A stretch of DNA of 64,000 nt from Nematostella vectensis (taxonomy: Eukaryota; Cnidaria; Anthozoa; Actiniaria; Edwardsiidae). Positions 1 through 10,881 of the stretch are shown here, piece by piece. Both the position numbers and the translations under genes were made by a program. The notes beneath the pieces are model-generated. The model saw nothing but the letters and a program-made list of their open reading frames with translations, had not been told where the DNA came from and did not search any database. Where the stretch lies: contig NC_064038.1 of NCBI RefSeq assembly GCF_932526225.1, forward strand, positions 6,413,822 through 6,477,821, given 5' to 3'. The first letter of the stretch is position 1; every line of letters starts with the position of its first letter.

Positions 1-52
1 AGGGTGCACGCGCCCATGTCGTTATGTCACTAGTGTGCACCAGGCATAAGGT
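1..52. repeat. Right end of MITE family A
   Basis: The segment ends in GTGTGCACCAGGC preceded by a GTCGTTATGTCACTA stretch. The same end is present at 3843-3902, and a complete two-ended copy lies at 50969-51182. The window begins inside this copy, so its other end cannot be seen. Confidence 0.6.
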
Positions 53-224
53 ATCCAGGTACTATGTAAGGCTAAAAGTAAAACATGCTAATGGCTAGTA
101 AAAATGCAGTATCTAGATTGATAAAATGTCAATACCTGCCCTACCTTACAATATGTGGCCATAACACCTGTTAAACTATATTTAAACTCTCATTATCATG
201 CTAAGAATCATGATTTTTATCATT

Positions 225-392
225 GATCACGGATGGAGAGAAAAACGGCTAGCAGTTTATTGACGAGGATGCCATCTGCTTCAATTAAAGAGAATGTTTA
301 TACTTATGGGAGTTTTCGCTAGATGTGCGGCATTCAGTGTAGCGATCGTTGGGATTCTGTCTCTTAGCATATTGCCCTTAGTAGCCTAATTG
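225..392 (+). pseudogene. Decayed fragment of a TMEM163-like gene
   Basis: About 165 bases align collinearly with bases about 11007-11185 of the intact TMEM163-like gene at 10882-11784, covering roughly its residues 43-101. Shared blocks include GAGGATG(C/T)CATCTGCTT, GCGGCATT(C/T)AG(T/C)GT and TTAGCATAT. Small indels and stop codons break the frame, and neither the start nor the rest of the gene is present. I read it as the remnant of a duplicated copy about 10.6 kb from its relative. It lies directly 3' of the nAChR gene on the other strand. A TTTATT at 256-261 inside it gives an AATAAA on the minus strand, about 160 nt beyond the nAChR stop codon, so it may serve as that gene's polyadenylation signal. 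Confidence 0.75.
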
Positions 393-418
393 ATATTCAG
401 TATAAATTAGATTTAATG

Positions 419-3400
419 TCATGTCAAAGACACTTCAGGCGATGCGACAAAGACACTCAAAACAGTTATTAAAATCGTGAAGGAAAACAAAAGAAGAAAG
501 AAACGATCCAACACTTCGGCTGCAAACATCCAATCTCTGGAGATTTTACTCGATTCTTCCTCCTCGTGGACCTTGGAAGTCAACACTTTCAGCTCCTTGA
601 CAATGGGGTCTATCGCATTGCCTGGAACATGATTCTTCTGATCCTTGTTTTTTGCAAATGAATCTACAAGCCGTGTTATTATGACGTCATCTGTGTTGTC
701 ATAGGTCTCGTCTGTAGCAGCTTCGTTTACTGGAGTGACTGATTTCCTTTTGAAAAGACTTGTTGATTTGGTTACCCCTCCTTGTCGCGTCTTGCGAGGA
801 CTCTTCTTCATGAGCAAGGCTGTGGCTAGCCAGTCATTGACTACAAGCTTTATTACCGAGCTCATTGGCTTCTTTGTGGTGTCAAATCTAATCACAACAC
901 AAGTTGCTGCCAGGGAAAGCGCAATTTGAATCATGGAAGCCATAAAGAACTTGGAGACCAGTGGGATATCAGTCGAGCGCGGGATGTTCTCAGTTACCAT
1001 GATCAGGTACACACTCATGGCCAGCAGAACTGTGATGACAAACGAAACACGCTCTCCAGAATTCGGCGGAAGGTAGAATGAAAATAAAGAAAGTAATGCA
1101 ATAACGCCTGTTGGTAGTACCATATTGAAGACATAGAACATGGCACGCCGTCGAAGGATGATAGTATAGGTCACTGTTGGGTATGGCTCTGGGCAACAGA
1201 TATACATCTTTACGTCCCTTCTTCCTGACGTTCCCTTGAGGAACCATTCCCTGTTATCAGAGAAATTTTCAGTATCAATTCCTGATTCTTGTTTGAGATG
1301 GATGTCGATTTTAAGGCCGTCGTGGGTCCAGGAACCGAAAGTTAGCTCGCAGCTCTGGACATCGAAGGGAAAGAAACGGACGTCGATTTTACATTCAGAT
1401 TTGATGATCGCTGGTGCCAGCCAAGTAGTGGAGCCGTCGTGGTTAACAATGACATTGGTGTCGATCTTATTGTTAAGGCTTCCAAATCTTAAGTCTGTAC
1501 TTGCTCTGCCAGATAAAGTAAATAAAAGTCAACAACAACAACAAAATAACTTATTGATTAGTTGCCTGGTGTACACAAGGTATTTTTTAAATGTTTATTT
1601 TCATTTTCACATATTCACATTCCCCATCTCCATCTCTTTTTCTTTTTCCTTTTTCTTCATATCAGGAAGAAGTGTTGCTCTGGCAACGTCTAGATAATTG
1701 TTCCTCCGGATAAGTAAATCCACCAGCATTTTTCTTAAATTTTGCTAGAACCTTTTTTGTCGACACTTTCTGTTCTTCAGGGATGCAGTCCCATATGCAA
1801 GGACCGAATCTCGAAAAGAGAAGCCGCTGAATTTCAGTCCTGACACAACAATATATGGCATTCATTTTTCTAGGAATAAAGCTAATGAGAGAACTGAGTG
1901 GAATGTGTGTTAGGTCCAGTATTCTTATACTAAATTACATGGATTACTTATTGTAATAATTGGCTGGTGTTTGGGACTTGAAAGCTGTTTAATTTTCCAC
2001 TAAGGTTTAATTATATTTCGCCGAAATAAATAAATTCACTTTGGTTGTGACCGACCATTTGATATCGAGCGAGTCTGTAACAAAAACCCCCTAAAACATT
2101 TAGAGCAAGAATCTCCAGAAAAATGATACTACCTCTTCGTCAGATATCAAATGGTCAGACATTAACAGATTGAAGAACTTCAGCAAGCAGCAGTAAGCGC
2201 TTTATTGGACAGGAGAGCAGGGGCACGGGAAGCTATTCTAACAAAGTCGAGCTCACCGGTTATACAGCAAAACGTCAGGTTTCCACACTCTGTCCGGAGC
2301 AATGTTGATTGACTTGATGCCGCCGAAGTCATCGGGATTCCATTTGAGTAAGTGGTCTTTCCAGTACTGACGAATCCATACGTTTATAGTGAGTATTTGA
2401 TCTCTTTCGTTCTGCGGAATGAGGCAAGAATGAGTTACTTAACGGCTTCCCCATATACACCTATTCTAAAATACGTCTCTGCTAACAAAAATACTATGGG
2501 CCAAGCAATATTTTTACTGAATGCTTTCGTTTTGATGAAATAATTATTAACAATTACTGGATGAGGTTTAAGTGATATCCGTACTAATCAATGTCAAGAC
2601 AAGTGGCCGAACGAAGGCCGAGACTGCCTTCACTTGGGGAGACAATTGTATATTCCGGATATCACTCAAAACCGAATTCAACTATTGTTTATAATGGTTT
2701 TATCATACATTGGTTCAGAAAATCACTAATTTTCGAAAACAATGGCCGCCACAATGGCTCTCACAATAGAATCTTCGCGCCCTAGGCCCAAGATGCATTG
2801 ATTATTCACTGAGTCAAGTGAAGACACTCAAATTGCGTTATTTACAAAATAACGCGCGCGCTCAGAATCCAGCCAAGCGAATCAGAATCGACATAGTGGT
2901 GAGCACAATGTATAATAATACCAATAAGCAGCGATCTCAATTTGCACTGACATTATTTTTTTAAATAGGTGTATAACATATTTTCCTCCTTAATACAACA
3001 CAGGATTCACTTGCCATACCAAAACTCCCCTGTAATCATAAAACCTCGCATTAGATCACGCTGACCTAACGCATGCCACATCTAACGTTATCTTACATCC
3101 ACATCCAAACATAACACCTCCTTTTCTCTTCGCCTAGATTACTCTATACCATAAATCCTATGCTCACATCACATCACCCCACCTTCTGATCATACATTTT
3201 CGCCTCACTTCTGCTCACATCACCTTCTCCATCTTCTTCATACCTTACCTCACCTCACCTTAACTTATTTCAACTCAACTCAACTCACATCACCTCCAAT
3301 TCCCTAACTTTACCTAGCCTCACTTCACCTCTCCTCGCCTCGCTTTTACCATCTCACGTCATGTCACGTTACTTTGCCTCACCTCACCTCACCTCACTGC

Positions 3401-4457
3401 ATAACCTTACTATCTCGCTTCCCCTCACCTTTGGTATCCTACGTTTACCTTTAATCAACTATCAGCTCAGCTCTATGTTACTCACCAAGTCAATAACCTG
3501 TCGTAGCATTATACCCAGCTTTAACTGAACTGGGTCATTGACGTTGAGAACTGGCCGTGCGTCTTTAGAATAGTTTTGAAGGAGATATTTCAATAATGCT
3601 GGCTCTGTGTTGTTCACCGGGATATCAGCGCCTTCGGATACACAAACAAATATTATCGTATCTGCTGTATCTGCGTATCTCAACTTAAATACCCTCATTT
3701 TCCGTCTAGAAACAAACATTTTGGACTGTAAATTCTGGTATTTTACTATAAGGACCTTTCAAAGTTTATCTTACAAGTTATTCAGGACTCAGGATCTCAA
3801 AAAGGTATAACGAAAACATATCTCTTTTTTTTATTATATTATGTCGTTAGGGCACTATGTTATGTCATTATGTCGTTATGTCACTAGTGTGCACCAGGCA
3901 TTAGTCGAATAGTTAGGACTCCCCTACCACATGCAGTTTTTTGCTAGTAGTTGGCATACAATTGGAAATCGGATAAAGGTTTATCATAATTAATTTATAC
4001 AAAACTTAGTTTTCCTCACGAATTCGGTGAAAAGTATAACCGACAACACTAAGCAACGGAAAATGTTCTTAAATAAAGAAAATCATAAAGAAAAGTTTTG
4101 TCATCTGTTTTGTGTCATTTGCACCTTTTTTTGTGGTCTTTGCTGAAGTTAAAAAAAGACGTTTCGGTATTTTTCTATTAATCTGAATAAATTTAAAACA
4201 ACATTCCTTTCAAATTATGTTATAGTCTGTTTGGTCGATTCTTTCCGATTTCTGATTCGATTATTCTTTCTATTATAAAATTATCAACAGTTTTTGAATA
4301 CACCAAACGAAAATTTTATTTCGTTAACGCAAGCCTTATTTGTTAAATTAACTTTCCCTACCCATACCTCATACCAACCTATAGAAAGAATCTTACCGTT
4401 GACAACTGAGAAAACCGAACTTGAAAGACCCCAGAAAAGTAAATACAGCTTGTCCAT
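419..4457 (-). CDS. Nicotinic acetylcholine receptor alpha-type subunit
   Basis: Cys-loop ligand-gated cation channel subunit of the plasma membrane. Minus-strand exons are 4457-4397, 3631-3486, 2411-2257 and 1505-419; all junctions are GT-AG and in phase, giving 482 residues. Exon 1 encodes a signal peptide (MDKLYLLFWGLSSSVFSVVNG). The ligand domain has the loop A motif WKPDVLLYN, a Cys-loop from C159 to C173 with exactly 13 residues between, FGSW at 177-180 (loop B Trp) and YICCPEPY at 222-229. The last fits the YxCCxxxY signature of alpha subunits, so this subunit should supply the principal face of an agonist site. Helices lie at about 243-266, 273-293, 303-327 and 454-476. M2 has Glu at -1' and 20' and Leu at 9', as in cation-selective channels. 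The exact subtype and whether it forms homomers cannot be told from sequence. Confidence 0.95.
1662..1865 (-). pseudogene. Non-LTR retrotransposon fragment in nAChR intron 3
   Basis: A minus-strand stretch encodes FGPCIWDCIPEEQKVSTKK followed by a lysine-rich tail. It resembles the conserved end of LINE reverse-transcriptase ORFs (usually like FGPKLWNSLPEEIR...S...FKKKLK). Only this tail is recognisable; no catalytic YxDD domain is nearby. It lies entirely in the intron at 1506-2256. The assignment rests on one motif. Confidence 0.5.
2053..2156. repeat. Short inverted repeat in nAChR intron 3
   Basis: GACCATTTGATATC at 2053-2066 is repeated perfectly inverted at 2143-2156 around a 76-base loop. 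A small MITE is possible, but no target-site duplication is evident. Confidence 0.5.
2565..2673. repeat. Short inverted-repeat element in nAChR intron 2
   Basis: GGTTTA-AGTGATATCCG near 2565-2581 is matched inverted by CGGATATCACTCAAAACC near 2656-2673, with one small indel. It is consistent with a MITE of about 110 bp. Confidence 0.45.
3040..3450. repeat. Low-complexity CTCAC-rich tract
   Basis: Pyrimidine-rich sequence dominated by degenerate TCACC/CTCAC pentamers, in nAChR intron 2. It is probably an eroded simple repeat. No coding or structural signal is visible. Confidence 0.6.
3843..3902. repeat. MITE family A end in nAChR intron 1
   Basis: Contains GTCGTTATGTCACTAGTGTG followed by CACCAGGCAT, nearly identical to the sequence at 1-50. 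It appears to be a single end or solo terminus with no clear inverted partner nearby. Confidence 0.5.
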
Positions 4458-4552
4458 TCTATCTCTTTTTATGTAACGGCTCCTTCACAGTTGTTAGAAG
4501 CAAAGGCCGCGCTCTATAATAAAATATTCACTTTTGACGACGTTACACTACC

Positions 4553-4560
4553 CTTATATA
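4553..4560 (-). promoter_or_regulatory. Possible TATA box of the nAChR gene
   Basis: TATATAAG on the minus strand, 96 bases upstream of the nAChR start codon. Spacing would allow a short 5' leader. The surrounding DNA is AT-rich, so a chance match is possible. Confidence 0.3.
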
Positions 4561-5234
4561 AATTATTGATTTGCATCTGAATTGCTGCTTTGTTTCCAGA
4601 TTTTACTAATCTCTTCTTATTGCTCTCCTCGTGAATGCTTTTATTTTTATTTTTGGAAGCGCAGTTGAAGGCTGAACGAGTCCATAATTGTGTCTTAAAA
4701 CTTCAGTGTATATCAAAAATATAAATAATAATAATAAAAAAAAAGAATTACACACATGATTGAAAACAATACTATCTAAGGTCGTCACCAGGAACCAACA
4801 ATCACAATAGATAAATTGAAAAAAAAAAAATACACAATACGCTGCTATCTGGGGCTCGAAATGTCTGAGTATAAAAACTGGGCGTCCTTTTGATTAAGAT
4901 TCTCATAGAATAAGAGTTCACAATTTATTTCTCTCAATAGGAATGCCCGTAAAGCTCTCACAAATCTGGCACCTTGGAAGCAAAAATTCAGATTTCTTTT
5001 CATCTACGAATCCTTTTATTAGATAGAATACAAAAAAGGGGGTCTTAGAAAAGGATAGAAAAGAAGAAAAGAAAAAAGTATTTACAGACGTTAATTATTG
5101 CCATCATTATAGTTCACTTATATTACATATTTAGGATAGATATAATCAATTATTAATATGATATGATATATGTCGGGGTTTTGGGAAAACAAAAATAAGT
5201 TAGTGGTTAAAGTACAAGGTGACAGGCGATGAAT

Positions 5235-5272
5235 ATCAAGGGAATATCAAGGGCCCTTGATATTCCCTTGAT
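5235..5272. repeat. 38-bp perfect palindrome
   Basis: Two 19-base arms meet at GGG|CCC with no spacer. Each arm contains the subrepeat ATATCAAGGG, and further copies of that subrepeat follow to about 5296. It could extrude as a cruciform. Confidence 0.75.
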
Positions 5273-5624
5273 GAATATCAAGGGAATATTAAGGGCTTTA
5301 TCTATAATGGACGGACCATTAGAATTTTTTTTGTTGGGGGTGAAAGAAATAAGAAAAAGAAGAAACCTGACTGGGTACAAGAAAGAAACAAACAACATGC
5401 ACAGTCAAGAAAAAAAATTCATAAACATACTCATCCACGAAAAAAATATCCGAAGCCACAAGGTTGTTGCTAGGTGGTGTGGTTGTTGTCAGTTGGTGTG
5501 ATTGTAAGATTGTGTGGTTGTTGCCAGCCGGTAGGGCTGTATGGTGTTTTTCAGTTGGTTTGGGTGTTAGGTGTCGGGTTGTTAAGTGAAGTTTTTTCCA
5601 GCTGACAGGAGCATACGCAGAATT

Positions 5625-5808
5625 TTAACAAGTTGCAGTCAAAGCATTCAGAAGCTGAATGAGGGCGTGGCCCCTCATTCCGAATTCCCGTGAAGATTTC
5701 ATAGCGTCGATGCGGCAGACTTTTGAGAATATTACACGATCCTCTGTCATCCTCGATCTGAAATAGGACTTCAGTCGTCGCGTGGCACTGAACGACATAA
5801 CAATATGT
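5625..5808 (-). pseudogene. hAT transposase C-terminal relic
   Basis: The minus strand encodes SFSATRRLKSYFRSRMTEDR, closely resembling the hAT dimerisation motif found in hAT transposases and ZMYM1-like proteins (usually RSFSALRRIKTYLRSTMxxxR). Nothing else of the transposase is recognisable around it, and the downstream residues do not match the family. It is therefore a remnant. Confidence 0.55.
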
Positions 5809-6285
5809 TTGGATATCATCTGTAGACTACCATGATTAAGAAAAGTTTTCATCCTCATCACATATATAAATATACATAAAAATAAATGAGTTAACATTTG
5901 ATTTTTTTCCCTTCGCTATGCAAATAAGATCGCAAAATTTTTTTGCAGTTCAGTGACTGCAGGCCTGGATGCGCACGCCCCTGGCTGATGAGGTTGTAAG
6001 GTCAGTTAATGTGGTTAGTTGTTGGTGTGGTTAATTGAGGTTGTTGGTTGTAATGTTGTTGTTAGGTGTGGTTGTTAGGGGTGCATGGTGTTGCTGTTGG
6101 GTTGTATTGTCCTTAGATCTCGTGGTTTCTAGGTGGCGTGCTTGTTGGTTGACGCACCTATTAAGTGTATTCCTTATTTGATGCATACAGTGGTCGGGAA
6201 CTACTTATCTTGGGTAACGTTTACTTTTAAATTTGTGAGCAGGGAGAGTGGTTGTTGTTATTATAACGTTATGTCATCAGGCAGT

Positions 6286-6448
6286 GCCGTAGCAGGCCTC
6301 GAAATATTGGGAGGGGGGGGGGGGGGGGGAAGGGCACGAAACAGAAACATTAAGGGGCACAGCCAAGCCCCTACTGGTCATTTCCTTATAATTCTTTTCA
6401 AATTATTGGGGGGGGCACGTTCCCCAGTGCTACACCCCCTGCTACGGC
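6286..6448. repeat. MITE with 11-bp terminal inverted repeats
   Basis: GCCGTAGCAGG at 6286-6296 is perfectly inverted at 6438-6448. The interior has a long G run and the phrase CTACTGGTCATTTCCTTATA, which recurs near 39315 and 39560, so the interior belongs to a dispersed family. No target-site duplication was identified. Confidence 0.6.
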
Positions 6449-7044
6449 CCTGTTGGGGGGGGGGGGGGGGCAAGGATCCGTTGGTATGGAAACGTTATTT
6501 CAAGAGGGGGTGGGAATTATTGTGAGGTAATTATTTTATGTACATTGTGTTTTGAATGCACTATCCCGATTGGGGTTGGAGGTTAAACGAGGAGGCTAAA
6601 ACTGACTTTTTTTTCTAAACATCTTCAGTAAGCATTTAGATGCCATTTACATGTCAATGGGGCGCTTTATGTACCAAATTGTGCACCTAGTCTTTTACAA
6701 ATAGGTGAATAGTAAATTTTTCATATATATTTTTTCAAGTTTGAGTGCCAAATCGGGTATTTAAGGTAAGGTAAATTTAGGCAAAAATACTAAAGAGCAC
6801 ACATCCAAGCATTACACATTGGTCTGAGATGCAATCTTGCATTCATCCCGATCTTTAATGATCTTCCCAGGAACGCTGCAGGTAGATTGGCACTGGGGCT
6901 TCCCCCCTCGTCAGTTTCTGTATCGTCTCCCCCTCCCTCCCCCTCCTTCAAAATTTCGAGCCTCTGCTTTAGCCTGTGAAACTGCGCCAGCTATGCCGGT
7001 GTGCAAACTTCCTCAACACATGCATGTTGGTTAATAAGTTCACG

Positions 7045-7390
7045 CGACATGACGGAAAAACCCATAACATGCGCACTTCGAAGAGATGGAAAAAGAAGAT
7101 ACAATTTCTTACAATGGCCATAAGCATTCCGGACTGATTTTCCCTTTTCAAAACACAAAAAATGAGTGGCCGAAATGCACATACTCTGATTTTGGCTTTT
7201 TAAGACAGTTTTTTTCTTGATCATCCTTGCACTATGTATGGGCTCAGTGACGAAAACCTCAAATTTCAATGATACTTCACAAAAAGTCGCATCAATTTAA
7301 AAAAGGCGCTTTTTATATTTTGTTTGATAGATGTGAAATGAGCTTATTGGAAACGTCAGTTCACGCTTGGGGTTTGTTGCATGACGGGAC
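7045..7390. repeat. Diverged copy of the 14331-14854 element
   Basis: Shares long blocks with 14351-14790, such as ACAATTTCTTACAATGGC, CCGAAATGCACATA, GATTTTGGCTTTTTAAGA and AAAAAGTCGCATCAATTTAA. Its termini are eroded, and it lacks the CGATTT-rich insertion found in the other copy. Confidence 0.7.
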
Positions 7391-7697
7391 CAAAAGCAAC
7401 CCAAGACAACGCCATTTTACTTGCGTTTTGCAAAGACAATCCACGATTCTTCTGTATTCCGATTGAATTTAGTTCTATTTCGTCCACTGATGTTGTAGTA
7501 TGGTTGCCATTACGAGTGTCAAGAGGACGATAAAAAACACTGAATGTGTGCAAACTGCGCCAGCAAAGCTATGATATGCTCGAATGACCACGACATGCTG
7601 GCGTAGTGCTGGTCACTCAATCAAAATTTCGCCAACAGTCGCCAGCTCCGGCCAACTACGTCAACATTGCTGGGCCAACGTGTCGCTAGCAACACTG

Positions 7698-7965
7698 TTG
7701 TATCGCGACACACGTTTTCAAAACACGATTTGTTTTGGTTTTCTGTTCCGTCAGTAAAACCATTCTGAGCCAATCAGAGTCTCGCTTTGTGCACTTCCCT
7801 GGCTATCCTCTGGAAAACCAGACAGTGTCGCGACAAAAAGCCAGGCAACTGCACTAGGCGAGAGATGGTAAGAGTCTGATTGGCTTAGAATAATTTGACT
7901 GGCGGAACAGAAAATCCCAAGACAAAATCAAATTGATGTTTTGAAAATGCGCCGTCGCAATACAA
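7698..7965. repeat. MITE with long imperfect terminal inverted repeats
   Basis: The first about 90 bases (with TTTTCAAAACA, TTTTCTGTTCCG and GAGCCAATCAGA) return inverted in the last about 95 bases, including TCTGATTGGCTTAG and CGGAACAGAAAA. The arms differ at many positions, so the insertion is old. There is no coding content. Confidence 0.65.
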
Positions 7966-8009
7966 CGGATTCGACAGTAAAAGCCTGTGTTGTTTCCGAT
8001 GCTGATGAT

Positions 8010-8226
8010 ACCCAGGCCCGTACCCAGGGGGTACAACGGCCGAAGGTCAACTTTCGGTTCCCAATGGACGTGCTATTTGTAGACAAAACTATAAAGCATA
8101 AGCTAGATCACTCTGGTACGTCTGGTACTCATTGCCTCCCCCCCTTCCCCCCGGAAAAATTAGGCCCACTTTTTCGGATTTCGCACCCCCCCCCCTCCCC
8201 AAGAAAAATCCTGGGAACGGGCCTGA
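8010..8226. repeat. MITE with CAGGCCCGT termini
   Basis: Starts with CCAGGCCCGTACCC and ends with GGGAACGGGCCT, an inverted pair of about 12 bp. GATAC flanks both sides as a possible 5-bp target duplication. The interior is C-rich. A related end (GCGTTCCCAGGATTGG) is seen near 23938. Confidence 0.6.
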
Positions 8227-8639
8227 TACAGATGCTATACTATACATAATAGGCTAAGGAATGGACCACCTCTCACGCAAAAACGGCTAAGTTAGAAAAC
8301 TCCGATACTGTGATACTCGGGAATGTGCCGAAGCGCTAAAAGGAGGCTGATTGGCCTTCTTTAAAAGAATGTCAATCACCTACGCCTTTGTTATTGTTTC
8401 TCATTGAAAAAACAGGGATTTATTCGCAAGGAACCTTCAAAATAACATTGTACGAATAAAGTCTGCCGCGAGCCTATTTTTGCGAGCCGCGACCCAATTT
8501 TGCGAGCCACGTCGAATTTGCTGAGTTTTTCATTTTCTAAGGATGTTGAACAGTTTTAAAAAGCATATATGGTGTTCAGAGTCATTACTTGCTTATTAAA
8601 ATGGTATTTATGGTCAAGTGACATGACGTCATCAGCGTT

Positions 8640-8955
8640 TATTAGAGACGGGCGTTCTTTACAAACTATAAAAATTATAGTCTCAGTTCTAGTCTCAGAC
8701 AGGATCACGTTAATTTATAGCCTACGTAGCAAGCATTTTATGACATTAATCAAGTCTCACCCAGTAGAAGCCAAACTCAGATTTTAGTAATATTACCAAA
8801 ATTCCTATGTCATTTGTTTTTGCTGGGAGGAAGGGTAGAGGGGGGCGTTTTTTAGAGAGGCGCGTTCATTACAAACTTGTAAGCTTAGGGAGGGCGTTCA
8901 TGGGATAGGAGGCGTTCTTTAGATAGGGGGCGTTAATTAGACCATTTACGGTATA
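8640..8955 (+). repeat. Dispersed repeat, inverted relative to 63645-64000
   Basis: Characterised by GTCTCAGACAGGATCACGTTA, GTAGCAAGCATTT and a terminal series of GGGCGTT motifs (GGGCGTTCATGG, GGCGTTCTTTAG). The reverse complement of the same series occupies the last about 350 bases of the window. There is no ORF of note. Confidence 0.65.
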
Positions 8956-8967
8956 TATATATCACTA

Positions 8968-9186
8968 CAGTAACATCGTCAAACAACCGAACTTGGAAGA
9001 TACATATGATGGTAGGTGCCAACGGGGTGTAACGGGATGGTCACGTGTCGTGACTTCATCGATGACGTCATAAAAAGAGACAGAAACATCGTCAAACAAC
9101 CAAAGTTTGAATATATTATATAGGTGTCAAGGTGGGTGCGACGAGATAGCCGCGTGATGTGACGTCAACCATGACGTTATCAAAAG
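8968..9186. repeat. Tandem duplication, about 113-bp period
   Basis: ACATCGTCAAACAACC occurs at about 8973 and about 9086, followed in both copies by similar GGTGTAACG/GGTGCGACG and GACGTCA-containing sequence. There are two diverged copies. Confidence 0.65.
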
Positions 9187-10881
9187 AAAAAAAAAATACT
9201 CATATTGCATGATGTAGTTAGATAACCAAACCCAGTTGCTTGATAATAGAGATTTAGCTACTGCTTAAAAATAGTGCCCCAAATTAGGGCGCATTTTGTC
9301 ATGTTATATAATCTTATTTTATATAAGCACAAAATTCTCATTAAAATTGACGTGTGTTATCGCCGCTTTCTGTTAAACACGAGGTTCCACTATAAAAAAA
9401 AGGGAAGTATTTTCTATATTCTGTAGCTCTCCCATACACGTCGTTGCTAAGCTGCAGATTCTTGCAACTGGCCAAATTCTGCGCGCAAAAAGCACAATAC
9501 ATTGACAAATTTATAATATCTAAAGTTAATGAATATCTACACGGCTGCTTGACTTGTCTGGCCGACCACTAAATATGGGAGGTGGTTGTTCCTGTATATA
9601 AGTAATTTTGTATTTTAAAGTAAATACAAGATGATATAATGGAACACAAACCGACAACACTCTTTTTTTTTAATAAGAACGTCTAATTTTCAGTTGAGGC
9701 TGGGCCGTTCTTATTTTTGAAACAATGTTCTTTAATTTTAGTGTACATAAGAATATAATACCTATTATTATTAATTATTATGAATTATCAGGAAAAGAAT
9801 TACACTAATGACCAAAAGCAATAACAAGGTTGTTACCATGAGCACAGTTTGATTCTGCATTTTAGAACGCATCAGGACTAAAAAAAGGAGAAATATTTCT
9901 GCTATCTGAGCCCGGCATATATGTTCTTAGCATGTTCTTAAAATTTGGTGAAATCTCAGGCTGGACATTCTTATATAAAAAGGTTTTTATAAAAATAAAG
10001 TGTAACTGACAACTCACCTTTCGCTCTTTTTTTTCTTTTTGTTCTTATAAGAAAATAATTTACATATTTGAAATGCGAGGAGCTAATATATGCCAATAAT
10101 TAATTGCAAGTAAGAACTCTAAACTTACTATAACCAGCTTCGCCTGTGTCAGCCATGTTGAATAAACAGATGTGATTTCGATGATTTTGCGACTGCTTCC
10201 CATACATGGACACCAATGCCCCATATAAAGATTTTTGCGGCAATTTTTTTTGGCTCGCAAAATAGGCTCACGGCTCGCAAAATAGTAACCCCCCCCCCCC
10301 CCCCCCTTTCAGAAAGAGCACCCTCGTTGTGAGAGAAAAAAAATGTGCAGTTTGAAATAGAGACTCTACGAACTCCCTCAGACAAGAAAATACTTGAAAT
10401 ATTTAGTTTCTCAGTTTGATTATATTGACTCCTCATTGATATGCTAATAAGGATATCTAATTATCATTTAATCATCCGATTCGCATTGCTATTCTTGCAT
10501 GTTTTCCAGTGGATGATCTTCAAATATTTTGTGTTCTATTTCAACCCGCCCTCTTAACCCCAAGATGCAGCAAAGTCTCAAATTAGGAATCAAACCTAGA
10601 ATCGTATTATAGCGCCGATATTTGTGGGACTAGTCATGTGGAGAACGCGTCTTGAGTCCGCGTCTGTTTTTACGCGTATAGCGTGAGTACCAAGCATAGC
10701 GCATAAGTATACAATTATAACTCTATGGTCGCTGGCTTTAAACAATCGCTATCCTCATGAAATTGTAAAAACAAGTGATGCAGAACCTGTTGCTACAACC
10801 TCAAAACACAGTTGCTGACAAGCTGCACGGATGCGAACGGGAACGCTCGTAATTTTTTGCTGATGCCTTCCACTGACTTAG

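Larger units (their letters stand above)
4458..10881. other. Gene-free, repeat-rich intergenic region
   Basis: Lies between the nAChR start and the TMEM163-like start. Apart from the repeats entered separately, it holds GT-rich degenerate tracts (about 5460-5600 and 5990-6130), several long G or C runs, and two loosely similar AT-rich segments (about 4640-4900 and 9690-9930, both with AAAAGAATTACAC and GCTATCTG). No splice-able coding chain was found. The short ORFs show no conserved motifs except the hAT relic. Confidence 0.7.
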
